Positions 1 through 6,714 of a DNA stretch of 8,600 bases are shown in pieces (position 1 is the first letter of the stretch; every line of letters starts with the position of its first letter). The position numbers were made by a program, and so were the translations under genes. The notes below the pieces were generated by a model that had not been told where the DNA came from, did no database searches, and worked only from the letters and a program-made list of their open reading frames with translations. The stretch is from Alphaproteobacteria bacterium. Lineage in GTDB: Bacteria > Pseudomonadota > Alphaproteobacteria > SP197. The stretch is taken from positions 1-8,600 of the forward strand of contig JAJEBJ010000004.1 of NCBI GenBank assembly GCA_022822575.1. The letters are read 5' to 3'.

Positions 1-1188
1 GTGTGGTTCGATTCAGGCTCGACGCACAGCTTCGTGCTCGAGGCGCGCGAGGACCTCACCTGGCCGGCATCGCTCTATCTTGAAGGGTCCGACCAGCATC
101 GGGGCTGGTTTCACTCGTCCCTGCTCGAGTCGTCCGGGACACGCAACCGGGCGCCCTACGACGCCGTCCTCACACACGGCTTCGTTGTCGACGGGAACGG
201 TCGCAAGATGTCGAAGTCGCTCGGCAACGTCATCTCTCCCCAGGAGGTGATCGATCGCTACGGTGCCGACATCCTGAGAATCTGGGTGGTATCGGCCGAC
301 TACAGCGAGGACCTGCGCATTTCCCGGGAGATCCTCGACTACCAGTCTCACAGCTACCGCCGTCTGCGGAATACCTTTCGATTCCTGCTCGGGAACCTTG
401 ACGCATTCGGGGAGGAGGAACGTCTCGATGTGGCTGCCATGCCGGAACTCGAGCGCTGGGTCCTGCATCGCCTCCATGAAATCGACGGCATCGTCCGCAA
501 GGCCTGCGACGACTTCGACTTCCACACGATGTTCGTCGTTCTGCACGGTTTCTGCGCCACGGATCTCTCCGCCTTCTACTTCGACATCCGCAAGGACGCG
601 CTCTACTGCGACACCGCCGATTCTCTGCGGCGGCGCGCCTGCCGGACAGTGCTCGACACCCTGTTCTCGTGCCTCACGGCATGGCTGGCGCCCATCCTGT
701 GCTTTACGACCGAGGAGGCGTGGCTGCTGCGGTTCCCGGGGGAGCGGGAGAGCGTCCATCGCCGGCTGTTCCCGGATGTGCCGCAGGACTGGCGCGACGA
801 TGAACTGGCGGCACGCTGGGAGTCCGTGCGGCGGGTCCGCCGGGTGGTGACCGGCGCCATGGAGGTCGAGCGCCGCGACAAGCGCATCGGTTCGAGTCTC
901 CAGGCCCACCCGGTCATTCACGTGTTGCCCGAGGATCTGGCCATCGTCGGCAAGCTGGACATGGCAGAAATCGCCATTGCATCCCGGGTCACGTTGCAGG
1001 AGGGCAGTGGACCCGGTGACGCCTTCCGCCTCGAGGACGTGGCCGATGTCGCCGTCGAGGTCGGACTGGCCACGGGCAGACGCTGCGAGCGCTGCTGGAA
1101 GGTCCTGGACGAGGTGGGAAGCGATCCGGCCCATCCGGACCTCTGCGAACGGTGCACCAGTGCCGTTGCCGGGAGTGGCGCCTGTTGA
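1..1188 (+). CDS. ileS: Isoleucyl-tRNA synthetase, C-terminal part (5' truncated by window edge)
   Basis: Cytoplasmic class I aminoacyl-tRNA synthetase that charges tRNA-Ile. Only the last 395 codons are present; the gene enters from the left, and the GTG at position 1 is an internal valine codon, not a start. The visible part begins at the WFDSGSTH segment of the catalytic domain. The KMSKS signature (KMSKSLGN) lies at window residues 69-76, followed by the helical anticodon-binding domain (ADYSEDLRIS, YRRLRNTFRFLLGNL). A C-terminal zinc finger has four cysteines at residues 362, 365, 382 and 385 (CERCW...CERC), typical of bacterial IleS of the E. coli type. The TGA stop shares one base with the lspA ATG, so the two genes are translationally coupled, as in many proteobacteria. 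Identification is secure. Confidence 0.97.
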   Translation: MWFDSGSTHSFVLEAREDLTWPASLYLEGSDQHRGWFHSSLLESSGTRNRAPYDAVLTHGFVVDGNGRKMSKSLGNVISPQEVIDRYGADILRIWVVSADYSEDLRISREILDYQSHSYRRLRNTFRFLLGNLDAFGEEERLDVAAMPELERWVLHRLHEIDGIVRKACDDFDFHTMFVVLHGFCATDLSAFYFDIRKDALYCDTADSLRRRACRTVLDTLFSCLTAWLAPILCFTTEEAWLLRFPGERESVHRRLFPDVPQDWRDDELAARWESVRRVRRVVTGAMEVERRDKRIGSSLQAHPVIHVLPEDLAIVGKLDMAEIAIASRVTLQEGSGPGDAFRLEDVADVAVEVGLATGRRCERCWKVLDEVGSDPAHPDLCERCTSAVAGSGAC

Positions 1189-1685
1189 TGAGATGGACTC
1201 CGGGAACCGCACTGGGCCTTGCAGTGCTCCTGGTGGTTCTCATTGCCGATCAGGCAAGCAAGGCCTTCATCATCGACTTCATGGCAGAACGCGAATTTCA
1301 TCCGCTCGACGTCACGTCGCATGTCCGGATCGTCATGGTATGGAACCGGGGAGTCAGCTTCGGCATGTTCTCGCAGGAAAGCGAGATCCTGCGCTGGGGC
1401 CTGACTGCCCTCGCCTTCGCCGTCGCCGCCGGCCTGATGGTCTGGGTGGCGCGCCAGAACGGTCTCTGGGAGATCATGGGAGGCGGTCTCGTCGCAGGAG
1501 GTGCGGTCGGCAACGCGGTTGACCGCATCTTCCATGGCGCGGTCGCCGACTTCATCGATCTCCATGCCGGCGGCTGGAGCTGGCCAGCCTTCAACATCGC
1601 CGATTCGGCCATCACGGTCGGCGTTGGCATTCTTGTCCTCAATGCCTTGTTGGGCCCGGACCGCAGACGTAGGATGCCACCATGA
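1188..1685 (+). CDS. lspA: Lipoprotein signal peptidase (signal peptidase II)
   Basis: Inner-membrane aspartyl protease that removes signal peptides from diacylglyceryl-modified prolipoproteins. The protein has 165 residues, normal for the family. Four hydrophobic segments are visible at about residues 6-24, 68-88, 96-111 and 137-156. The catalytic aspartates should be D112 in GNAVDR and D139 in FNIADS; D21 (IADQASK) and N53 (WNRGVSFG) are also family-conserved. I chose the ATG at 1188, which overlaps the ileS stop by one base, over an in-frame ATG at 1152 inside ileS. The 1188 start gives the usual short N-terminus before the first membrane segment, and GGGAG at 1171-1175 can serve as a somewhat distant ribosome site. 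It is followed at once by two lipoprotein genes, which are probable substrates. Confidence 0.97.
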   Translation: MRWTPGTALGLAVLLVVLIADQASKAFIIDFMAEREFHPLDVTSHVRIVMVWNRGVSFGMFSQESEILRWGLTALAFAVAAGLMVWVARQNGLWEIMGGGLVAGGAVGNAVDRIFHGAVADFIDLHAGGWSWPAFNIADSAITVGVGILVLNALLGPDRRRRMPP

Positions 1686-2224
1686 TCAAGCGCCTTTGTG
1701 TGGCTATGGCCGGTGCCCTCATGATTGCCGGGTGCGGAGATGTGCGGGAGTCCCTCGGACTCATACACAACCCGCCTGACGAGTTCAGGGTGGTATCCCA
1801 CGAGCCCCTGCAGATTCCCGAGACTCTCGATTCCCTGCCGAAACCGAGCAGCGGAACATCAAGGCCCCAGGAAACGCTGCCGCAGGATGCTGCAGAAGCA
1901 CTCCTCGGTGGGAACATCGAGTCCACGGGCGCCACAGTTGCCGAGCGTCAGCTCATGGAAGCCGCGGGGACATCTGCCGCCCAACCCGGAATTCGGTCGC
2001 TCGTCGATGCCGAACACCGGGCCCTCCTCGATGCCATCACCTGGCTGGACCATCTCAACATCTTTCGCCCGCCTCAGGACCGCACGGCGGTTCTCGTCGA
2101 TCCAGACAAGGAATCACGGCGCATCCAGGCCGTGGCCGCCCTCGGTCTGCCGATCAACACCGGGGAGTTCACGGAGTCAGTTCTCGAGGAACAGGAAAAG
2201 GCCCTTCTCGAGGGCATCTTCTGA
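1682..2224 (+). CDS. bamF: BamF-like outer-membrane lipoprotein (DUF3035)
   Basis: Predicted lipoprotein of the DUF3035/BamF type, in alphaproteobacteria an accessory part of the beta-barrel assembly (BAM) complex. The 180-residue protein starts with a type II signal peptide with lipobox LMIAGC; the lipidated Cys is residue 18 and the +2 residue is Gly, which permits export to the outer membrane by the E. coli Lol rule. Family-like features are PPDEFRVV (31-38), a P-L-x-I-P stretch (42-46), a QPGIRSLVD segment (101-109), a VDP segment near 139-141 and the end LLEGIF. The ATG overlaps the lspA stop by 4 nt (ATGA) and has AGGA at 1671-1674 with a 7-nt spacer. There are no transmembrane helices beyond the signal peptide. 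Family assignment is from recall of the pattern; membership in a BAM complex is inferred from the family. Confidence 0.85.
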   Translation: MIKRLCVAMAGALMIAGCGDVRESLGLIHNPPDEFRVVSHEPLQIPETLDSLPKPSSGTSRPQETLPQDAAEALLGGNIESTGATVAERQLMEAAGTSAAQPGIRSLVDAEHRALLDAITWLDHLNIFRPPQDRTAVLVDPDKESRRIQAVAALGLPINTGEFTESVLEEQEKALLEGIF

Positions 2225-2227
2225 GCG

Positions 2228-2704
2228 ATGCTGGCGCGTGCCATGATCCTTGCGGCTGTCAGCCTGCTGATTGCCGCGTGCGACAGGGAAGAGGTTATGG
2301 CCGGCAGGGTCGACCGCACCGTCAACATTTCCACCGTGCCACAGATTGTCTCCCTGATCGTGCCACCGCCTTACTCCTTGCGTCCTGAAGTGGATGCACG
2401 CGGGGAGTCGGACTCCCTCGTCGAGCGCCAGGAAGAGACCGGTACGGACCTCGGGTCCCTGGAGACGACGGCTGGAGAACTGGATCTTCTCCGGCGCGCC
2501 GATGCCGAAACCGCGGACCCGGACATCCGCACGATGATCACACGGGACAACAGTGTTCTCTCGGATGACCCCGAGTTTGTCGACGCCGTGCTCTTCGGCG
2601 AGTACCCGTCAACACCGCCCGTTCCGGAAATCATCGAAGAGGATGCCGCCGATGAGGAGTCCGGGACATCGGACGACGAAGGCGGTTTCTGGGACTGGTT
2701 CTAG
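2228..2704 (+). CDS. Second small lipoprotein, DUF3035/BamF-like paralog
   Basis: Predicted 158-residue lipoprotein three bases after the preceding bamF-like gene. The signal peptide ends in lipobox LIAAC with the acceptor Cys at residue 18. The +2 residue is Asp, the classical inner-membrane retention signal in E. coli, unlike the Gly of its neighbour. VPPPYSLRP (45-53) and a TAGELDLLRR...ADPDIR segment (81-101) resemble DUF3035. Residues 84-119 align without gaps to 88-123 of the upstream protein with about ten identities, so it looks like a diverged tandem duplicate. It lacks the upstream protein's LLEGIF end; instead an acidic, Asp/Glu-rich stretch (137-151) ends in the aromatic tail FWDWF. 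GAGGG at 2210-2214 is 13 nt before the ATG, so expression probably relies on coupling to the upstream gene. Exact function is unknown. Confidence 0.75.
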   Translation: MLARAMILAAVSLLIAACDREEVMAGRVDRTVNISTVPQIVSLIVPPPYSLRPEVDARGESDSLVERQEETGTDLGSLETTAGELDLLRRADAETADPDIRTMITRDNSVLSDDPEFVDAVLFGEYPSTPPVPEIIEEDAADEESGTSDDEGGFWDWF

Positions 2705-2751
2705 GCCACGCCGCCGCCGGTTCCTGATCACGGCGCGGATGTGTCCACAGC

Positions 2752-2771
2752 CCGCCGGTTGTGGCGGGCCG
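2752..2771. repeat. Inverted repeat (GC-rich hairpin) in the lipoprotein-mutL gap
   Basis: A 7-bp perfect stem (GCCCGCC at 2752-2758 with GGCGGGC at 2765-2771) encloses a 6-base loop (2759-2764). No T-run follows, so it is not a standard intrinsic terminator. It sits 48 nt after the lipoprotein stop codon and could stabilise the 3' end of the upstream mRNA or pause polymerase. In GC-rich DNA a stem of this size can also occur by chance. Confidence 0.4.
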
Positions 2772-2788
2772 GTCGGAGGGGCACCCTG

Positions 2789-2806
2789 TCCGGCACACTG
2801 GACATG
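2789..2806. repeat. Second inverted repeat upstream of mutL
   Basis: A compact hairpin: TGTCCGG (2789-2795) pairs with CTGGACA (2800-2806), six Watson-Crick pairs plus one G-U, around a four-base loop CACA. It lies 17 nt downstream of the previous hairpin and 32 nt before the mutL ATG, so in an mRNA that starts upstream it would be in the 5' leader of mutL. No T-run follows. A function is only a guess. Confidence 0.35.
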
Positions 2807-2838
2807 GTCGGCTTGGCCGGCATTGAGGGCACGACGCG

Positions 2839-4641
2839 ATGAGCGTGATCAGGCGCCTGAATGAAACAACGGTCAACCGCATCGCTGCAGGCGAGGTAAT
2901 CGAAAGACCGTCTTCGGTCGTCAAGGAACTGGTCGAGAATGCCATCGATGCCGGCGCCACACGGATAGACATTGACGTCAACGGCGGCGGCAGGGAATCG
3001 ATTGTGGTGGCTGATGATGGCGCCGGCATGGATGCCGACGACCTCTCCCTCTCGGTCGAACGCCACGCCACCTCCAAGCTGCCGGACGATGATCTGACGG
3101 ACATCGAAACGCTGGGATTTCGTGGCGAGGCCCTGCCGTCGATCGGTGCCGTCTCGAGAATGCGCATCGTCACGCGCCGCCATGAAGAGTCGTCCGGCCT
3201 CGTCATCAGCGTCGAGGGAGGCAGGGTCGGCGCCTCCGCCCCTGCAGCGCGCAATCCGGGAACGACCGTCGATGTCCGGGATCTCTTTTTTGCCACTCCG
3301 GCGCGGTTGAAGTTTCTCAAGTCCGAACGGGCGGAGAATGCCGCCGTCGCCGATGTCGTGAAACGTCTTGCGATGGCGCGTCACGACATCGCGATGACAC
3401 TGACGTTCAACGCCAGGAAGAGTCTCGTCGCCCGCAGTGAACCGGGTGACGGAACGGAGGGTCGGCTGGCCCGTCTCGCCACCGTGCTGGGCAATGACTT
3501 CCGGCAGAACGCGGTGCCCGTCGACAGCGAACGCGACAGCATCCGCATCACCGGTTTTGCCGGTCTTCCCACATTCAACCGGGCCAACAGCCAGGGCCAG
3601 TTCCTGTTCGTCAACGGACGCCCGGTTCGCGACCGCCTTCTTCTGGGTGCCGTCAAGGGCGCCTACCAGGGCGTTCTGGCGCCCCAGCGCTATCCTGTGG
3701 TGGCGCTCTTCATCGACCTTCCGGCCGCAACCGTGGATGTCAATGTTCACCCGGCCAAGGCCGAGGTGCGGTTCCGCGACAATCAGCAGGTTCGCGGCCT
3801 CGTGGTGTCCGCCATCCATCGCGCCATCGAGCAGCACGGGCGTCGCACGTCTACAACCGTCTCGCGCGATGCCCTCGCGGCCATGCGCCCGGGCGACACT
3901 CCGTTCCCGGGACGCCTCTTCGACCATGCCCGGACAACGGTGACGCCCCAGGCGGCCTGGCGCGGGCCGTCAGGCGGCAGCCTTCCACGGGCCGGGTCAC
4001 GACCAGAGGGTGACAATGCTGCAGACACCCATCCGCCAAGCACACCGGAAGACATTGAACCGGGCCCGCTCGGCCTCGCCCGCGCCCAGTTCCACGACAC
4101 CTATGTCGTGGCCCAGACCGGGGACGGCATCGTCATCGTTGATCAGCACGCGGCACACGAGCGTCTCGTTCTCGAGCGCATGAAGGCCGAGATGGCGCAG
4201 GAGGGCGTAACGCGCCAGGTGTTGCTCTTGCCGGAGGTAATAGAACTCGATGAGGCCGCCGCCAGCCGTCTTGCGGAACGGCGCGATGAACTGAAGCAGA
4301 TGGGTCTCGTCCTCGAGCAGTTCGGGCCCGGCGCCGTGGTGGTCCGCGAAGTTCCCGCTCTCCTTGGCGAGGTCGACATCACTGGCCTCATCAGGGACCT
4401 AGCGGATGAACTGGCCGAGTCCGACCAGGCCATGGCGCTGTCTGCACACATCGAGCACGTGTGCAGCACCATGGCCTGTCACGGCAGCGTGCGCGCCGGC
4501 CGCAAGCTCAAGGTGCCTGAGATGAATGCGTTGCTGCGAGACATGGAAGCCACCCCCAACTCCGGGCAGTGCAATCACGGCCGACCGACGTTCGTCGAAC
4601 TCAAGCTCGCCGACATCGAACGCCTCTTCGGCCGCCGCTGA
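2839..4641 (+). CDS. mutL: DNA mismatch repair protein MutL (endonuclease type)
   Basis: ATP-dependent mismatch-repair mediator that couples MutS recognition to strand incision. The protein has 600 residues, usual for alphaproteobacteria. The N-terminal GHKL ATPase shows KELVENAIDAGA (29-40, with E30 and N34), DDGAGM (59-64) and HATSKL...GFRGEALPSIGAVS (76-106). The transducer domain carries FVNGRPVRDR and VNVHPAKAEVRF. A low-complexity linker covers about residues 350-405. The C-terminal domain has the metal-binding endonuclease motif DQHA-x2-E-x4-E intact (D435 to E446), plus ACHG (546-549) and CNHGRP (578-583), so this MutL should nick DNA itself and no MutH is expected. GAGGG at 2825-2829 lies 9 nt before the chosen ATG. 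The gene converges on rsmD, with 44 nt between the stop codons. Confidence 0.98.
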   Translation: MSVIRRLNETTVNRIAAGEVIERPSSVVKELVENAIDAGATRIDIDVNGGGRESIVVADDGAGMDADDLSLSVERHATSKLPDDDLTDIETLGFRGEALPSIGAVSRMRIVTRRHEESSGLVISVEGGRVGASAPAARNPGTTVDVRDLFFATPARLKFLKSERAENAAVADVVKRLAMARHDIAMTLTFNARKSLVARSEPGDGTEGRLARLATVLGNDFRQNAVPVDSERDSIRITGFAGLPTFNRANSQGQFLFVNGRPVRDRLLLGAVKGAYQGVLAPQRYPVVALFIDLPAATVDVNVHPAKAEVRFRDNQQVRGLVVSAIHRAIEQHGRRTSTTVSRDALAAMRPGDTPFPGRLFDHARTTVTPQAAWRGPSGGSLPRAGSRPEGDNAADTHPPSTPEDIEPGPLGLARAQFHDTYVVAQTGDGIVIVDQHAAHERLVLERMKAEMAQEGVTRQVLLLPEVIELDEAAASRLAERRDELKQMGLVLEQFGPGAVVVREVPALLGEVDITGLIRDLADELAESDQAMALSAHIEHVCSTMACHGSVRAGRKLKVPEMNALLRDMEATPNSGQCNHGRPTFVELKLADIERLFGRR

Positions 4642-4685
4642 ACCTCCGGCCCGGCACTGGCCTGCCATTCGGGGCATAACTCAGT

Positions 4686-5261
4686 TTATGGACATGTTTC
4701 TCGAACACCTTCATAGCGAAGGAAGACCAGCCGAGTCCGGCCCAGGGTCCGTTCATCGATTTGCGTGAAACCTTCCGGGGCGTGAAAGGTTGTGGCCTTG
4801 GGCTGCTCCACGACAGCCAAGGCACCGGACGTGAGCCAGCCGCTCGTGCGCAGGTTCTCCAACGCCGTACCCGCAAGGTCCGAACGCCAGGGCGGGTCGA
4901 GATAGGCGAGATCAACAGGGTGGGGGATGACCGGCAGCGGTCCTGTCGCGTCGCAGCGCAGAAGCGTGGTGTGGCGATCCTCGCCGAGGGAGGCGATGTT
5001 CCTCGACGCCGCGTCGAGGGCGGCGGTCGCATTGTCGACTAGGACAGCGTGGCTCGCCTCCCGGGAGAGCGCCTCCAGGGCAATCGCCCCGGTGCCGCAG
5101 AAGAGGTCGGCCACCCGGGCGCCGTCGAGCCCGTGCCATGCGCTGTTGCTGGCCAGAATGTTGAAGAGTGTCTCCCTCACCCTGTCGGCAGTGGGGCGCA
5201 CGCCGGTGCCCTCGGGCGCCATCAGGCGGCGGCGTCTATGACGGCCGGCGACGATGCGCAT
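4686..5261 (-). CDS. rsmD: 16S rRNA (guanine966-N2)-methyltransferase RsmD
   Basis: SAM-dependent methyltransferase that makes m2G966 in 16S rRNA during 30S assembly. The 191-residue protein has the family N-terminus MRIVAGRHRRRRL and the diagnostic RPTADRVRETLFNIL (22-36). SAM-binding motif I is VADLFCGTGAIALEAL (50-65). Motif IV is DPPW at 122-125, where RsmD proteins I know usually have DPPY; Trp is tolerated in this motif in other N-methyltransferases. The start codon lies 26 nt inside the rluB coding region, so translation is probably coupled to rluB; GGGAG lies a short way before the ATG. It is the last gene of the leftward hydrolase-rluB-rsmD unit. Identification is strong. Confidence 0.95.
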   Translation of the reverse strand: MRIVAGRHRRRRLMAPEGTGVRPTADRVRETLFNILASNSAWHGLDGARVADLFCGTGAIALEALSREASHAVLVDNATAALDAASRNIASLGEDRHTTLLRCDATGPLPVIPHPVDLAYLDPPWRSDLAGTALENLRTSGWLTSGALAVVEQPKATTFHAPEGFTQIDERTLGRTRLVFLRYEGVRETCP

Positions 5262-5988
5262 GGAGCCTTGCTCCCCACTCCCCCGGGAGTTGCTCTCTCA
5301 GCACCCTGACAGGCACCTCCTCGACGGCTCCCCTGGCGAGCTTGCCAAGCTGGAACGGACCGTAGGAGGTTCTGATGAGACGGCTGACGGTGAGGCCGAG
5401 TGATCCAAGGACGCGGCGAATTTCCCGGTTGCGGCCCTCGCGGAGGGTCATCGTGAGCCAGGCGTTGGCGCCGGTCCGACCGTCAAGGCGAGCGGTGATG
5501 GAACCGTAGCGGACACCATCGACCGTCACCCCCCTTTCGAGCGTGTCGAGTGCATCCCTGGCCAGGGCTCCGTAGACACGTACACGGTAGCGACGGGCCC
5601 AGCCCGTCTGTGGCAGCTCCATCCAGCGGGCGAGGTCCCCGTCGTTTGTGATGAGCAGCAGCCCTTCCGAGGCGATATCGAGGCGGCCGACGCTCATCAG
5701 GTGGGGATGCTGGTCCCCGAAGAGGTCGAAGACGGTCCTGCGACCCTTTTCGTCCTGCCTCGACACCACCAGGCCCGGTGGCTTGTTGAGTCGCCACAGG
5801 CGCAGATGCGGCCGGTCCGGAATGCGCTGGCCATCGACGGTCACGATGTCGTCCGCCGTCACCGTCACGCCGGGCGAGGAGAGCACCTCGCCGTTGACCG
5901 CGACCCTCCCCTCGCCGATCAGCCGTTCCGCTTCCCGGCGCGAAGCGATGCCGGCATGGGCAATGCGCCTGGCAACACGTTCGGCCAT
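5236..5988 (-). CDS. rluB: RsuA/RluB-family rRNA pseudouridine synthase
   Basis: Converts a specific uridine of rRNA to pseudouridine. The 250-residue protein has an N-terminal S4 RNA-binding domain (about 1-60: RRIAHAGIASRREAERLI, then VAVNGE) and the RsuA/RluB catalytic domain. The catalytic Asp should be D104 in GRLDIASEGLLLITNDG. LREGRNREIRRVL (182-194) and LIRTSYGPFQLG (204-215) are family signatures. The chosen start, ATG at 5988, shares one base with the stop of the upstream hydrolase gene; an in-frame ATG at 6063 would add 25 unrelated residues inside that gene. Members target 23S U2605 (RluB) or other sites (RsuA, RluE, RluF). RluB is the usual name for the alphaproteobacterial member, but the target site cannot be read from sequence alone. 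Confidence 0.92.
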   Translation of the reverse strand: MAERVARRIAHAGIASRREAERLIGEGRVAVNGEVLSSPGVTVTADDIVTVDGQRIPDRPHLRLWRLNKPPGLVVSRQDEKGRRTVFDLFGDQHPHLMSVGRLDIASEGLLLITNDGDLARWMELPQTGWARRYRVRVYGALARDALDTLERGVTVDGVRYGSITARLDGRTGANAWLTMTLREGRNREIRRVLGSLGLTVSRLIRTSYGPFQLGKLARGAVEEVPVRVLREQLPGEWGARLHAHRRRPS

Positions 5989-6704
5989 CACCCGCGGCAG
6001 GCTTCCACGAAAGCCCTGAAAAGGTGCCGGTCGCCCTTTGATATGGCGTACTCGGGGTGCCACTGGACACCCAGACAGAAGCGGTATCCGGTGTGCTCGA
6101 TACCCTCGATGACGCCGTCGTTCGCCACCGCATTGACCGCTACGCCATCGCCCAAGGCGTCCGCCGCCTGGTGATGGGCGCTGTTGACCGGAAGTTCCGT
6201 GACGCCGACGATGTCATGGAGACGGGTGTTCTCCTTCACCGTCACGGTATGTCCGGCCCGGGTACGCGGTCCTTCCTGTTCGTGGGCAAGACAGTCCGGA
6301 ACGGAATCCGGAATGTGCTGGATCAGGGTGCCGCCCAGGACCACGTTCAGCAGTTGCTGTCCGCCGCATATCCCGAAAACGGGACGGTCGCGCTGCAGGG
6401 CACCCTCGGTGACAGCCCATTCGAACCGGGTGCGTTGGTCCTTCGTGGTGACCGACTCGTGGCGCATCGACGCCCCGAAGAGCGCTGGATCGATATCGAA
6501 GGCGCCTCCCGTGACCACGACCCCGTCAAGAGCCTTCACATAGGCTCCTGAAAGACCGGTTTCGTGGCTTATGGCAACCGGAAGCCCGCCCGCATCGACA
6601 ATGGATGACATGTAGTTCTGCCGGATGGCGTACCATGGCATGTTCGAATAGTGACCGGGTTCCTCGCAATCCAGCGTCAGCCCGATCAGGGGACGTCCTG
6701 GCAT
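5988..6704 (-). CDS. Peptidase C26 / PuuD-like gamma-glutamyl hydrolase (class I glutamine amidotransferase fold)
   Basis: Cytoplasmic hydrolase of the family that includes PuuD, which splits gamma-glutamyl-gamma-aminobutyrate in putrescine breakdown. The 238-residue protein has IGLTLD near the N-terminus, VVVTGGAFDIDPALFG (62-77), the nucleophile elbow FGICGGQQLLN with Cys113 (110-120), VNSAHHQA (173-180) and the His-Glu pair in VQWHPEY (H216, E218), so the Cys-His-Glu triad is intact. The first ATG in frame is 30 nt upstream, but the ATG at 6704 has GAAGGA just ahead (4-nt spacer) and gives the standard N-terminus. It is the first gene of the leftward unit and overlaps rluB by 1 nt. The exact substrate is not provable from sequence. 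The polyamine-type binding proteins to the right hint at a polyamine link, but they belong to another transcription unit. Confidence 0.88.
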   Translation of the reverse strand: MPGRPLIGLTLDCEEPGHYSNMPWYAIRQNYMSSIVDAGGLPVAISHETGLSGAYVKALDGVVVTGGAFDIDPALFGASMRHESVTTKDQRTRFEWAVTEGALQRDRPVFGICGGQQLLNVVLGGTLIQHIPDSVPDCLAHEQEGPRTRAGHTVTVKENTRLHDIVGVTELPVNSAHHQAADALGDGVAVNAVANDGVIEGIEHTGYRFCLGVQWHPEYAISKGDRHLFRAFVEACRG

Positions 6705-6708
6705 GGTA

Positions 6709-6714
6709 TCCTTC
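6709..6714 (-). promoter_or_regulatory. Shine-Dalgarno site supporting the 6704 start of the PuuD-like gene
   Basis: On the minus strand GAAGGA is followed by a 4-nt spacer (TACC) and the ATG at 6704. No comparable site precedes the upstream in-frame ATG at 6734, so this site decides the start. Confidence 0.6.

Noticed and set aside
1152..1187. Upstream ATG extending LspA by 12 residues into ileS
   Set aside because: The extra residues are hydrophilic and Cys/Arg-rich, unlike LspA N-termini, and the 1188 ATG couples to the ileS stop.
13..1212. 399-codon open frame antisense to ileS
   Set aside because: It lies opposite a clear ileS frame in GC-rich DNA, where long antisense frames are common; the product has no recognisable motif.
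2553..2864. 103-codon frame bridging the second lipoprotein and mutL
   Set aside because: It overlaps the lipoprotein in another frame, runs past the mutL start, and its Pro/Arg-rich composition is typical of out-of-frame reading.
2728..3927. 399-codon open frame antisense to mutL
   Set aside because: It is a shadow of the conserved MutL frame. The equal length to the frame opposite ileS is coincidence; the two translations do not resemble each other.
4642..4685. Possible terminator between convergent mutL and rsmD
   Set aside because: Only a bulged, poorly paired hairpin can be drawn around 4660-4682 and there is no T-run; too weak to annotate.
5989..6063. 25-residue N-terminal extension of the pseudouridine synthase
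   Set aside because: It would lie wholly within the hydrolase coding region and precede the standard S4-domain start.
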